Under the pieces are notes generated by a model that did not search any database, was not told the origin of the DNA, and saw only the letters and a list, made by a program, of their open reading frames with translations. A program made the position numbers and the translations under genes. From positions 66,703-130,702 of the forward strand of contig CAJGBV010000002.1 in the NCBI GenBank assembly GCA_904501755.1: DNA of 64,000 nucleotides, read 5' to 3'. Positions 18,249-26,675 of this stretch are shown piece by piece; the first letter of the stretch is position 1; every line of letters begins with the position of its first letter. Source of the stretch: Clostridiaceae bacterium. GTDB taxonomy: Bacteria > Bacillota > Clostridia > Oscillospirales > Acutalibacteraceae.

Positions 18249-18299
18249 TTGATTTTTGGAAAAATTAGTATAAAATATATTTTAGTGCGAATTTTCGCA
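18249..18299 (+). promoter_or_regulatory. groESL promoter with adjacent palindrome
   Basis: TTGATT (18249-18254), a 16-base spacer and TAAAAT (18271-18276). The palindrome TGCGAATTTTCGCA (18286-18299) sits just downstream of the likely start point, where a repressor would act. No CIRCE element (TTAGCACTC-N9-GAGTGCTAA) is present. Confidence 0.45.
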
Positions 18300-18335
18300 A
18301 TGAATATTTCATAAATGTTTTTAGGAGGTTATTTT

Positions 18336-18623
18336 ATGAATATCAAACCATTGTCCGATAAGGTTGTAATCCGTCTTACTGAGGCAGAAGAAACCACAAA
18401 AAGCGGCATAATTCTTACCGCTGCTGCTAAGGAAAAGCCTCAGATTGCTGAAGTTATAGCAGTGGGTCCCGGTGCATACGATAAAAACGGTGTTCTTATC
18501 CCTATGACCGTTAAGGTGGGTGACAAGGTTCTTACAAGCAAATATTCAGGCTCTGAGGTTAAGCTTGGCTCAGAAGAATATATTATTGTAGGCCTTAATG
18601 ATATTTTGGCTATTGTTGAATAA
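18336..18623 (+). CDS. groES: Co-chaperonin GroES
   Basis: Ten-kDa lid protein of the chaperonin, 95 residues, forming a heptamer over GroEL. Recognised by 'MNIKPLSDKVVIRL', the mobile loop 'EETTKSGIILTAAAKEK', 'VGPGAYDKNG' and the C-terminal 'YIIVGLNDILAIVE'. The start ATG 18336 follows TAGGAGG; the longer in-frame ATG 18315 overlaps that site. groEL starts 13 bases later. Confidence 0.97.
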   Translation: MNIKPLSDKVVIRLTEAEETTKSGIILTAAAKEKPQIAEVIAVGPGAYDKNGVLIPMTVKVGDKVLTSKYSGSEVKLGSEEYIIVGLNDILAIVE

Positions 18624-18636
18624 GGAGTGAAATTTT

Positions 18637-20277
18637 ATGGCTAAAGATGTAATTTTCGGAGAAGAAGCTCGTAAAAAGCTTCAGTCGGGTGTTGACCAGC
18701 TTGCTAATGCTGTTAAGGTAACTTTAGGACCTAAGGGAAGAAATGTTGTTCTTGATAAGAAATTCGGTTCTCCTCTTATTACAAATGACGGTGTTACTAT
18801 TGCTAAAGATATAGAGCTTGATGACCCCTTTGAAAATATGGGTGCTCAGCTTGTTAAGGAAGTATCTGTTAAAACTAACGATGCAGCAGGTGATGGTACT
18901 ACAACCGCAACAGTTCTTGCTCAGGCACTTATATGCGAGGGTATGAAAAATGTTGCTGCAGGTGCTAATCCTATGGTTGTTAAGAAGGGAATAGCTAAGG
19001 CTGTTGATACTGCCGTTGCTACCGTTATTTCTAACTCCAAAAAGGTTACCTGCAGTGATGACATTGCAAGGGTTGCAACCGTTTCTGCAGGAGATGAATT
19101 TATCGGCAGTCTAATTGCTGAGGCTATGGAAAAGGTTTCAGCAGACGGTGTTATTACTGTTGAAGAATCAAATACTGCAGATACCTATATAGATGTAGTT
19201 GAGGGTATGCAGTTTGACAGAGGTTATATTACTCCTTATATGGCTACCGATACAGATAAAATGGAAGCAGTAATTGACGATGCTCTTATTCTTATTACAG
19301 ATAAGAAAATATCTTCAATTCAGGAAATTCTTCCTCTTCTTGAGCAGATTGTGCAGACAGGTAAAAAGCTTGTTATTATTGCTGAGGATATTGAAGGCGA
19401 TGCACTTTCAAATCTTATCATAAATAAGCTTCGCGGCGTATTTACCTGTGTTGGTGTAAAGGCTCCGGGCTTTGGGGACAGAAGAAAAGAAATGCTTCGT
19501 GATATAGCTATTCTTACCGGCGGTGAGGTTATTACCGAGGAACTTGGACTTGAGCTTAAGGATACTACTATAGACCTTCTTGGTAAAGCAGCACAGGTTA
19601 AGGTTGGTAAGGAAACTACGGTTATCGTTGACGGTGCAGGCGAGTCTAACCTTATTTATGACCGCATTAATCAGATAAAAAGTCAAATTGAGGCTACTAC
19701 TTCGGATTTTGACAGAGAAAAGCTTCAGGAAAGACTTGCAAAGCTCTCAGGCGGTGTTGCTGTAGTGAAGGTTGGTGCCGCAACTGAGATTGAAATGAAG
19801 GAAAAGAAACTTCGTATTGAGGATGCTCTTTCTGCTACAAAGGCTGCTGTTGCTGAGGGTATAGTTGCAGGCGGAGGTGTTGCTCTTGTAAATGCTTCTG
19901 AATCTGTTAAAGCTCTTCTGGAAAATACCGACGGTGACGAAAAAACAGGTGTAGCAATCGTTCTAAAGGCTCTCGAAGCACCCATTCGTCAGATTGCATC
20001 AAATGCAGGACTTGAAGGCTCTGTGATTGTTGATAAAATTCTTTCTGCAAATAAGGCAAACTTTGGGTTTGATGCTTATAAAGAGGAATACACCGATATG
20101 ATTGAAGCCGGTATTGTGGATCCGACAATGGTTACCCGTTCTGCTTTACAGAACGCTGCATCGGTTGCCGCTATGGTTCTTACTACCGAAACTCTTGTAG
20201 CTGATAAAAAAGAGGATGCCGCTGCTGCTAATGCTGCCGCTGCCGCTGCTGCTGCTGCACAGGGTGGAATGTATTAA
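18637..20277 (+). CDS. groEL: Chaperonin GroEL
   Basis: ATP-dependent 60-kDa chaperonin, 546 residues. Motifs include 'TLGPKGRNVVLDKKFG', 'DGTTTATVLAQAL' at the ATP site, 'GYITPYMATDTDKMEA' in the apical region and 'GIVAGGGVALVNAS'. The C-terminal tail, which lines the cavity and is normally Gly-Gly-Met repeats, is here alanine-rich ('AAAANAAAAAAAAAQGGMY'), keeping only one GGM. Otherwise ordinary; followed by a strong terminator. Confidence 0.98.
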   Translation: MAKDVIFGEEARKKLQSGVDQLANAVKVTLGPKGRNVVLDKKFGSPLITNDGVTIAKDIELDDPFENMGAQLVKEVSVKTNDAAGDGTTTATVLAQALICEGMKNVAAGANPMVVKKGIAKAVDTAVATVISNSKKVTCSDDIARVATVSAGDEFIGSLIAEAMEKVSADGVITVEESNTADTYIDVVEGMQFDRGYITPYMATDTDKMEAVIDDALILITDKKISSIQEILPLLEQIVQTGKKLVIIAEDIEGDALSNLIINKLRGVFTCVGVKAPGFGDRRKEMLRDIAILTGGEVITEELGLELKDTTIDLLGKAAQVKVGKETTVIVDGAGESNLIYDRINQIKSQIEATTSDFDREKLQERLAKLSGGVAVVKVGAATEIEMKEKKLRIEDALSATKAAVAEGIVAGGGVALVNASESVKALLENTDGDEKTGVAIVLKALEAPIRQIASNAGLEGSVIVDKILSANKANFGFDAYKEEYTDMIEAGIVDPTMVTRSALQNAASVAAMVLTTETLVADKKEDAAAANAAAAAAAAAQGGMY

Positions 20278-20290
20278 TTTGTCTTTGCAA

Positions 20291-20317
20291 AACCGCCTCA
20301 TACGAGGCGGTTTTTTT
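20291..20317 (+). terminator. Terminator after groEL
   Basis: A 9-bp stem AACCGCCTC/GAGGCGGTT with loop ATAC is followed by a run of seven T. Confidence 0.93.
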
Positions 20318-20354
20318 CGGCTAAAAAATTTTTTTAAAAAAGTGAAATTTGTTG

Positions 20355-20386
20355 TTGACAAACAAGAACCATTGTGTTAATATAAT
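20355..20386 (+). promoter_or_regulatory. Promoter of tRNA-Leu
   Basis: A perfect TTGACA (20355-20360) is followed after 17 bases by TAATAT (20378-20383), overlapping TATAAT (20381-20386). It lies 13 bases upstream of the mature tRNA 5' end. Confidence 0.85.
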
Positions 20387-20398
20387 AAAGTCGCAAAT

Positions 20399-20483
20399 GC
20401 GAGTGTGCTGGAACTGGCAGACAGGCACGTTTGAGGGGCGTGTGTTACATGACGTACGGGTTCAAGTCCCGTCACTCGCACCA
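20399..20483 (+). tRNA. tRNA-Leu(GAG)
   Basis: An 85-base class II tRNA. The acceptor stem GCGAGTG pairs with CACTCGC, followed by A and an encoded CCA. The anticodon stem CACGT/GCGTG encloses loop TTGAGGG with anticodon GAG, reading CTC/CTT leucine codons. A long variable arm and the T arm 'GGGTTCAAGTCCC' are present. It is a lone tRNA with its own promoter and terminator. Confidence 0.96.
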
Positions 20484-20487
20484 AAAT

Positions 20488-20525
20488 CCGAAATGAACTG
20501 TTTAGTTCGTTTCGGTTTTTTTATT
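20488..20525 (+). terminator. Terminator after tRNA-Leu
   Basis: CCGAAATGAACT pairs with AGTTCGTTTCGG (12 bp with one wobble, loop GTTT) and is followed by a T-rich run. Confidence 0.88.
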
Positions 20526-20544
20526 TTGATTATTAGGAGTAGAT

Positions 20545-21957
20545 ATGAATAAATTAGGAAATTTAAAGCCTGAGAGGGTATTTTACTATTTTGAGCAAAT
20601 ATGTGCAATTCCTCGTGGCTCAGGAAATATGGAAGAAATCAGCCAATTTTGTGTTGATTTTGCAAAGAAGAATAATCTTGAATATATCCGCGAAGAAATA
20701 GGAAATGTTATTATTAAAAAAACCGCTTCTTTGGGTAAGGAAAACAGCCCCACAGTAATATTACAGGGACATCTTGATATGGTGTGTGAAAAAAATCCTG
20801 AATGTGATATTGATTTTTTAAAAGATGGAATTGATATTTATGTCGAGGATGGTTTTGTAAAGGCTCACGGCACTACATTGGGCGGTGATAACGGTATTGC
20901 TGTTGCTATGTGTATGGCTCTGCTTGAGAATAACAGTCTTTCACATCCCGCTATTGAGGTGCTTTTCACTGTTGATGAGGAAACAGGAATGTATGGTGCC
21001 GATGCACTTGACGGTTCTTTACTTGACGGTCGAATGCTTATTAATGTAGATTCTGAAGAAGAGGGAATATTTACAGTAAGCTGTGCGGGTGGAATAAGAA
21101 CTTATTTCAATATGCCTTTTCAAACATTCAAAAACCGAAATAAATGTTATAAAATAACAGTAGACGGACTCTTAGGCGGACATTCGGGTGTTGATATTGA
21201 TAAGGGCAGACTTAATGCAAATAAGGTGGCAGTGGATTTTTTAAACACACTTCCGAAATTTAATTTAATCAGTATTAACGGCGGTCTTAAGGATAATGCT
21301 ATTCCTGCTAACTGCGAGGTTGTTATTTCTTCTGATTTTAATATAGAAGATTTTGTATATAAGTTTGTAAATTCCTATGACAAGCTTAATGATTTTGGCC
21401 TTAAAATTAAGGTTAAAGAGATTGATATGCTTGATTGTTGCCTTACCGATGAGTCTACAAAAAATGCAATTAACTTTTTGTCAGAAGTTCCAAACGGTAT
21501 TATAAAATGGAGCGAGGATATAAAGGGTCTTGTTCAGACCTCTCTTAATTTGGGCGTGTTGAAAACCGAGAAGAATATAATCCATTCTTCCTTTGCCCTC
21601 AGAAGCAGTGTAAACAGCGAAAAAGAGGAATTGGTAATTCGGCTTAAAGATTGTGCTGATAAATATAACTGCGAGTTTTGTGCTGAGGGGAGTTATCCTG
21701 CTTGGGAATATAATAAGAATTCTTTGCTTCGCGAAAAGATGATAAATGTATACGAAAAAATGTATAATAAAACCCCTGAAGTTATCGCTATTCACGCAGG
21801 TCTTGAATGCGGATTGCTCAGTGAAAAGCTTTCTGGCCTTGATGCCGTTTCTATCGGTCCTGATATGGCGGACATTCACACTCCTCGTGAACGACTGTCT
21901 GTTGAATCGGTTCAACGTGTTTATGACTACCTTATTAATCTGCTATCTGAAATGTAA
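20545..21957 (+). CDS. pepD: Aminoacyl-histidine dipeptidase (Xaa-His dipeptidase, M20)
   Basis: Zinc peptidase of the M20 family cleaving Xaa-His and related dipeptides in the cytosol, 470 residues. Metal and catalytic motifs are 'LQGHLDMV' (His and Asp ligands), 'TLGGDNGIAVAM', 'TVDEETGMYGAD' (catalytic Glu, Glu ligand), 'NVDSEEEG' and the last ligand in 'DIHTPRERLS'. A lid domain follows the catalytic core, as is usual for PepD. The start ATG follows TTAGGAG. A monocistronic gene between two terminators. Confidence 0.93.
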   Translation: MNKLGNLKPERVFYYFEQICAIPRGSGNMEEISQFCVDFAKKNNLEYIREEIGNVIIKKTASLGKENSPTVILQGHLDMVCEKNPECDIDFLKDGIDIYVEDGFVKAHGTTLGGDNGIAVAMCMALLENNSLSHPAIEVLFTVDEETGMYGADALDGSLLDGRMLINVDSEEEGIFTVSCAGGIRTYFNMPFQTFKNRNKCYKITVDGLLGGHSGVDIDKGRLNANKVAVDFLNTLPKFNLISINGGLKDNAIPANCEVVISSDFNIEDFVYKFVNSYDKLNDFGLKIKVKEIDMLDCCLTDESTKNAINFLSEVPNGIIKWSEDIKGLVQTSLNLGVLKTEKNIIHSSFALRSSVNSEKEELVIRLKDCADKYNCEFCAEGSYPAWEYNKNSLLREKMINVYEKMYNKTPEVIAIHAGLECGLLSEKLSGLDAVSIGPDMADIHTPRERLSVESVQRVYDYLINLLSEM

Positions 21958-21970
21958 TGTATGATATTAA

Positions 21971-22000
21971 AAAGACAGGATTAAATTCCTGTCTTTTTTT
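21971..22000. terminator. Bidirectional terminator pepD/uxaC
   Basis: A 10-bp stem AAAGACAGGA/TCCTGTCTTT with a 6-base loop has a strong T run on the plus side and a shorter one on the minus side, serving convergent pepD and uxaC. Confidence 0.85.
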
Positions 22001-22001
22001 A

Positions 22002-23396
22002 CTATTCAGCAATTTTAAAATATTTAATTGAATTGTTGTAGCAAATATCCTCTATTACTTTACCTACAAACTCAATATCGTTTGTCATTTCGCCTTTCTC
22101 CATCATATCGCCAAGATAGTTACAGAGAATTCTGCGGAAATAATGATGTCTTGGGTAAGACAGGAAGGAACGGCTGTCGGTAAGCATACCAATAAATTTT
22201 GCGATATGTCCTGTAGCGGTTAGGTCTTTAAGATGGTTTTCCATACCAACCTTGTTATCCAAAAACCACCAGGCAGGTCCATACTGAATTTTGCCCTCTA
22301 ATTCACTGCTCTGGAAACATCCGATTAGAGTTATTATTTCGGTATTCATTTTGGGGTTAAGATTAAAAACTATAACGGCGGGTAAGCTGTTTTCGCAGTT
22401 AAGCTTGTCAAAGAGCCTTGACATGTTCTTTATGCTATTGGTTTCACTTATACTGTCAAAGCCAGTGTCAAGACCGAGGGAATTAAGCATATTAGTGTTG
22501 TTGTTACGCATTGCACCTACATGAAGCTCGGTGCGGATATCGTATTTTGAATAAAGCTTCATAAGGAAATAGGTGAGATAGCCTTTGAAAATATTTGCTT
22601 CCTCATAACTGATTTTTTTGCCCTTATAGGCTTTTTTGTATACCTTTTCTGCAATAGCCTTGTCGTAGACAGGAAGTACTTGTTCAACGGCTATATCGCT
22701 GGCAGTACAGCCAACTTCAATAAACGCTTTAAGGCGAAGCTCAAGAGCGTCTTCCAAAGCACTAAGACTGTCAACGGTATGGGTCAGATCCTCAAGCTTT
22801 TTAAGATAATCAAGATAAGCTGCGGCTTCAATATTCATTATTTTGTCGCCGCGATATGCGGGAGCTACTCTGAAATTGTGATTTTTCTCAGCAATTTTTG
22901 TGAATGTTGTTAGGTCGTCAAATACCTCGTTAGTGGTGAAAATATGCTTAACGTTTGAACCTTCAATAAGCGACTGAGGGGTCACGTTGTTTTTAGAAAT
23001 ATATTCGTTACATTCATCCCAAATTGCTGGGGCGTTTTCGGCGTTAATTTCTCTTTCACATCCAAAAAATTCCTTAAGCTCTACCTGTGACCAGTGGTAT
23101 AAAGGATTGCCAAAAGCAGTGCCCAAAACGGTACAATAGGTGATGAATTTCTCTTTGTTTGTAGAAACGCCTGTTATATACTTTTCGTCAATACCGTAAT
23201 TTCTCATAAGACGCCATTTATAATGGTCGCCTGCAAGCCAAATTTCAAAAATATCACCGAAAGGTTTGTTTTCAAGTATCTGTTTTTCGGATAGGTGACA
23301 ATGATAGTCAAAAATCGGCATATCCTTTGCATATTTATCATAAAGCTTTATAGATGTTTTGTTGTAAAGTAAAAAGTTGTCTTTTAAGTAACTCAT
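22002..23396 (-). CDS. uxaC: Glucuronate (uronate) isomerase
   Basis: Converts D-glucuronate to D-fructuronate and D-galacturonate to D-tagaturonate, the first cytosolic step in uronate breakdown. The 464-residue length is standard. The amidohydrolase-like metal motif 'FDYHCHLSEKQI' is near the N-terminus, with 'WLAGDHYKWRLMRNYGI' and 'GMLTDSRSFLSYPRH' typical of UxaC. No other uronate pathway gene (uxaB, uxuA, kdgK) is in the window. It is preceded by GGAGG and by a near-consensus promoter containing a palindrome. Confidence 0.95.
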   Translation of the reverse strand: MSYLKDNFLLYNKTSIKLYDKYAKDMPIFDYHCHLSEKQILENKPFGDIFEIWLAGDHYKWRLMRNYGIDEKYITGVSTNKEKFITYCTVLGTAFGNPLYHWSQVELKEFFGCEREINAENAPAIWDECNEYISKNNVTPQSLIEGSNVKHIFTTNEVFDDLTTFTKIAEKNHNFRVAPAYRGDKIMNIEAAAYLDYLKKLEDLTHTVDSLSALEDALELRLKAFIEVGCTASDIAVEQVLPVYDKAIAEKVYKKAYKGKKISYEEANIFKGYLTYFLMKLYSKYDIRTELHVGAMRNNNTNMLNSLGLDTGFDSISETNSIKNMSRLFDKLNCENSLPAVIVFNLNPKMNTEIITLIGCFQSSELEGKIQYGPAWWFLDNKVGMENHLKDLTATGHIAKFIGMLTDSRSFLSYPRHHYFRRILCNYLGDMMEKGEMTNDIEFVGKVIEDICYNNSIKYFKIAE

Positions 23397-23429
23397 TATA
23401 AGCCTCCTATAGTGTTACACCATCTTTGA

Positions 23430-23472
23430 ATATTGCAATATCATAATAACCCTGTTCTTCACCCTTTGTCAA
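23430..23472 (-). promoter_or_regulatory. uxaC promoter with start-site palindrome
   Basis: On the minus strand: TTGACA (23467-23472), an 18-base spacer and TATTAT (23443-23448). The perfect 12-bp palindrome ATATTGCAATAT (23430-23441) covers the predicted start of transcription, a typical repressor position. Confidence 0.7.
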
Positions 23473-23540
23473 GTTGTCTTCGGCAATTTTTAAACAAAAA
23501 TTAAATAATTCATCCTTAAGCATTTTTTATCGGCACCGTT

Positions 23541-23645
23541 TTATATTCTTCCTGCATCAAAATTTATCCCTTGTATCCAATTTTTGAATTCACCTATATC
23601 GTCTTTATCAAGTGCAAATTTCCACGCACCGTCCAAAAAAGAAAC
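23541..23645 (-). pseudogene. Remnant resembling the N-terminus of a family 2 glycosidase
   Basis: The 316-base stretch 23397-23712 holds no intact gene. On the minus strand a short open stretch encodes 'LDGAWKFALDKDDIGEF' followed by a Trp a few residues on, then a stop at 23541. This resembles the 'L-(N/D)-G-x-W-K-F-x-L-D' opening of glycoside hydrolase family 2 enzymes such as beta-glucuronidase. A possible initiator ATG lies upstream in a different frame, consistent with frameshift. Glucuronidase next to a uronate isomerase would make sense, but the family call is by eye on about 34 residues. Confidence 0.4.
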
Positions 23646-23672
23646 CTTTCTTTTTATAATGTAGTTTTATTC

Positions 23673-23701
23673 TTGAAAACATTGTTTTTCTATGGTAATA
23701 T
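23673..23701 (+). promoter_or_regulatory. Promoter of the phosphatase-AraC genes
   Basis: TTGAAA (23673-23678), a 17-base spacer and TAATAT (23696-23701), 24 bases before the start codon. Confidence 0.6.
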
Positions 23702-23724
23702 TATTTTAAGAGGTGTGTGAATTT

Positions 23725-24366
23725 ATGTCATGTAGACTGTTGTTTGTTCGTCATGGACAGAGTATAGGGAATTTCAATCGTTGTTTTCTTGGTCATACCG
23801 ACCTTGATTTGTCTGAATTGGGCTACTGTCAGGCTGAATTGGTTGGAAAATATTTGTCTGGGACTGATATTGATAAAATATATTCAAGTGATTTGATACG
23901 TGCTTATAATACGGCTGTTCCATTGGCGCACAGTAAAAATCAAGAAATTATAAAAAGTAAAAAACTTCGCGAAATATTTGCAGGACAGTGGGAGGGTTTG
24001 CCTCTTTCTGTTATTGCAGAAAAATATAAAGCATCCTATGATATATGGCGTAATAATATCGGTAGGGCAATACCTGACGGTGGTGAAGCTATTCTTGAAG
24101 TACAAAAACGTATTGTTGACACAGTTACACAGATAGCCTTAGAAAATGATGGTAATACAGTTGTTATTTTTACCCACGCTACCGTCATAAGAACTTTTTT
24201 TGCCTTTGTTGAGGGGAAGAAATCCGATGAAATCAAGGATTTGCAATGGCCGTCAAATGCTTCGGTTAGTTGCGCAGTTTTTAACGATGGTGAATTTAAA
24301 GAGGATTATTACAGTAGGGATAATTTTCTTGGAAACTTGGGCACAAGTATTCCCGGTGGTGTGTGA
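23725..24366 (+). CDS. Histidine phosphatase family protein
   Basis: Member of the phosphoglycerate-mutase-like histidine phosphatases, 213 residues. The phosphohistidine motif 'FVRHGQSIGN' is at the N-terminus; the acidic residue lies in 'LREIFAGQWEG' and the second His in 'IFTHATVIRTF'. The substrate is unknown; the size fits CobC/GpmB-like phosphatases. The start ATG 23725 lies 9 bases after AAGAGGTG. Its stop overlaps the AraC regulator start, so it is co-expressed with the regulator and may act on a sugar phosphate of the rhamnose route (inference). Confidence 0.85.
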   Translation: MSCRLLFVRHGQSIGNFNRCFLGHTDLDLSELGYCQAELVGKYLSGTDIDKIYSSDLIRAYNTAVPLAHSKNQEIIKSKKLREIFAGQWEGLPLSVIAEKYKASYDIWRNNIGRAIPDGGEAILEVQKRIVDTVTQIALENDGNTVVIFTHATVIRTFFAFVEGKKSDEIKDLQWPSNASVSCAVFNDGEFKEDYYSRDNFLGNLGTSIPGGV

Positions 24367-25361
24367 TGAATAGAATTCTACTTGACAGACTTTCTGTTAT
24401 AACAAAGGAAGAAAAGGAAATTCTTAGAGATCCTACGAAATTGAATTTATCAAAATATGGTCTTGGCAAGTCGATGGTTGTGAACTGTCACAGATTGCTT
24501 CAAAGCGGCAATACCATTCAGATAAGACCTCATACACGTTTTATTGATTTTCCTGCACATAAGCATAATTATATTGAAATGGTTTATATGTGCAGTGGTA
24601 AAACCGTTCATAAGATAGATTTTGAAGATATCGTTTTAAATGAGGGCGAATTGTTAATATTAAATAGAAGCGCTTTGCACGAGGTAAAAAAAGCGGATAA
24701 AGATGATATTGCAGTCAATTTTATTATACTTACCGAATTTTTTGACAGAGCAGCGCAAATGCTTGGTAAAGATGATAATTTGGTTGTTGACTTTCTTTTA
24801 TCGAGTTTGTTTCAAGAAAATAAGAGCGTCAATTATCTTCATTTTGAGGTAGGGGAGATTCTTCCTATTCAGAACCTTCTTGAAAATTTAATATGGACTA
24901 TTGTTGAAGATGAACCAAATAAAAGCAGAATACAACAAACAACATTAGGGCTTTTATTGCTTTCGCTTGCAAACCACACTGATAAGCTTAAAACTAATAG
25001 TAAAAATTCATACGGTTTTAAAAATGTTGTATTAAGATACATAGAAGAAAATTATAAAACTGCCACGCTTAATGAATTATCTAACGTTTTAGGAATGAAA
25101 TTCAGTGCTGTAAGTAAACGTATTTCACGTCAGTTTAATTGCACTTTTAAGGATTTGGTTATGAGTAAGAGGCTTTCACAAGCTGAATATTTGCTGAAAA
25201 ATTCAGATCTAACAATCAAAGAAATTATATTGGCGGTCGGTTATGAAAATGTTAGCTATTTTTATCGTTCTTTTAAAGAAAGATATATGGTTTCTCCGGC
25301 TGTGTTTAGAGGAAACTTAAAAAAAGAAATGTCGAATAAGGACAATGTTGTTTCGAAATAG
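24366..25361 (+). CDS. AraC-family regulator with cupin domain, probable rhamnose regulator
   Basis: Transcription factor of 331 residues. An N-terminal cupin-like sensing domain contains 'FPAHKHNYIEMVYM' and 'LNEGELLILN'. The C-terminal AraC DNA-binding domain has two helix-turn-helix units, ending with 'LAVGYENVSYFYRSFKERY' followed by 'MVSPAVFR'. It stands immediately upstream of rhaA and resembles RhaS/RhaR in design, so control of the rha genes by rhamnose is the natural inference. The start is ATG 24366, sharing bases with the previous stop (TGATG). Confidence 0.88.
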   Translation: MNRILLDRLSVITKEEKEILRDPTKLNLSKYGLGKSMVVNCHRLLQSGNTIQIRPHTRFIDFPAHKHNYIEMVYMCSGKTVHKIDFEDIVLNEGELLILNRSALHEVKKADKDDIAVNFIILTEFFDRAAQMLGKDDNLVVDFLLSSLFQENKSVNYLHFEVGEILPIQNLLENLIWTIVEDEPNKSRIQQTTLGLLLLSLANHTDKLKTNSKNSYGFKNVVLRYIEENYKTATLNELSNVLGMKFSAVSKRISRQFNCTFKDLVMSKRLSQAEYLLKNSDLTIKEIILAVGYENVSYFYRSFKERYMVSPAVFRGNLKKEMSNKDNVVSK

Positions 25362-25365
25362 GTTA

Positions 25366-25417
25366 TTTACAAACTTATGTTTTAGTAGTATTATTTAAGT
25401 AAAGTATTGTTTGTAAA
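25366..25417 (+). promoter_or_regulatory. rhaADB promoter flanked by a 9-bp inverted repeat
   Basis: TTTACA (25366-25371), a 17-base spacer and TATTAT (25389-25394). TTTACAAAC (25366-25374) overlaps the -35 and its exact inverse GTTTGTAAA (25409-25417) lies downstream of the -10, just before the Shine-Dalgarno. Centres are 43 bases apart. Confidence 0.65.
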
Positions 25418-25428
25418 GGAGAAATATT

Positions 25429-26670
25429 ATGAGTTATTTATCTGCAAAGGAAAAATACGCTGCTATTGGTATTGATACCGAGGCTGCTATCGAAAGACTG
25501 AAAAATATTGCTGTTTCTATGCATTGCTGGCAGGGTGACGATGTTGGTGGTTTCGATAGCAAAGAGGCGCTGTCCGGTGGTATTCAGACTACCGGTAATT
25601 ATCCCGGTAAGGCTACAACTCCACAGGAACTTATGGCTGATATGGACAAAGCATTATCTCTTATTCCCGGTAAGCATCGTATTAATCTTCACGCTTGCTA
25701 CGCTGTGTTTGAAAACGGCGAGTGGGCTGACAGAGATGCTCTTGCTCCTGCTCATTTTGCTAAATGGGTTGAATTTGCTAAAGAAAGAGGCTTGGGTATT
25801 GACTTTAATCCTACCTTCTTCTCACATCCAAAGGCTTCGGGTATGACTCTTGCTTCTGCCGATGAAGAAATTCGTACATTCTGGGTTAATCACGCAAAGT
25901 GCTGTCTTAAAATCGCTGAGTATTTCGCAAATGAACTGAATACGTTTTGTACTCTTAATATCTGGATACCTGATGGTATGAAGGATATTCCTGCTGACAG
26001 AATCGGTCCAAGAGCTCGTCTTAAGAAATCTCTTGACGAAATCTTTGCTACAGATTTTGATAGAAGTAAGGTTTATGTAACTCTTGAATCTAAGGTGTTC
26101 GGTATAGGTGTTGAGTCATACACTGTAGGTAGTGCCGAGTTCTATCTTACCTATGCCGCTAAAAACGATATAATGCCTCTTATGGATAACGGACATTATC
26201 ATCCTACAGAATATGTTTCGGATAAGATTCCTACAATGCTTCTGTTTAATGATAAAATCGCTTTACATATTACCCGTCCTGTTCGTTGGGACTCTGACCA
26301 TGTTGTTCTTCTTGATGATGAAACCAAGGAAATGGCAAAGGAAATAGTTAAGAATAACGCTCTCCAACGTGTAATTATGGCTCTTGACTATTTTGATGCT
26401 TCTATTAATCGTGTTGCTGCTTGGATTGTTGGTATGCGTAACTGGCAGAAGGCACTTCTTTCGTCTATGCTTACTCCATGGGATGAACTTAAAAAGCTTC
26501 AGGACAATGAAGATTTTACCGCACTTATGGTTACAAACGAAGCGCTTAAATGTTATCCATTCGGTGAGGTTTGGAATGAATTCTGTAACAGAATGGGTGT
26601 GCTGATGGATGATGAATGGTACGCTGAAATCAAGAAGTATGAAAATGATGTACTTTTAAAGAGAGGTTAA
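25429..26670 (+). CDS. rhaA: L-rhamnose isomerase
   Basis: Isomerises L-rhamnose to L-rhamnulose, a Mn-dependent TIM-barrel enzyme in the cytosol. The 413-residue length is typical. Recognised by 'SMHCWQGDDVGGFD' at the N-terminus, 'GIDFNPTFFSHP', 'LDNGH'-like 'MDNGHYHPTE' and 'RPVRWDSDHVV' with metal and substrate residues. First gene of a tight rhaA-rhaD-rhaB operon, 5 bases before rhaD. Confidence 0.97.
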   Translation: MSYLSAKEKYAAIGIDTEAAIERLKNIAVSMHCWQGDDVGGFDSKEALSGGIQTTGNYPGKATTPQELMADMDKALSLIPGKHRINLHACYAVFENGEWADRDALAPAHFAKWVEFAKERGLGIDFNPTFFSHPKASGMTLASADEEIRTFWVNHAKCCLKIAEYFANELNTFCTLNIWIPDGMKDIPADRIGPRARLKKSLDEIFATDFDRSKVYVTLESKVFGIGVESYTVGSAEFYLTYAAKNDIMPLMDNGHYHPTEYVSDKIPTMLLFNDKIALHITRPVRWDSDHVVLLDDETKEMAKEIVKNNALQRVIMALDYFDASINRVAAWIVGMRNWQKALLSSMLTPWDELKKLQDNEDFTALMVTNEALKCYPFGEVWNEFCNRMGVLMDDEWYAEIKKYENDVLLKRG

Positions 26671-26675
26671 TTAGT

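Noticed and set aside
18230..18335. A CIRCE (HrcA) operator before groES.
   Set aside because: The TTAGCACTC inverted repeat is absent; the palindrome present has a different sequence.
23407..23523. A 38-codon minus-strand reading frame directly before uxaC.
   Set aside because: It has no ribosome-binding site, and the near-consensus uxaC promoter lies inside it, so transcripts from that promoter would not include its start.
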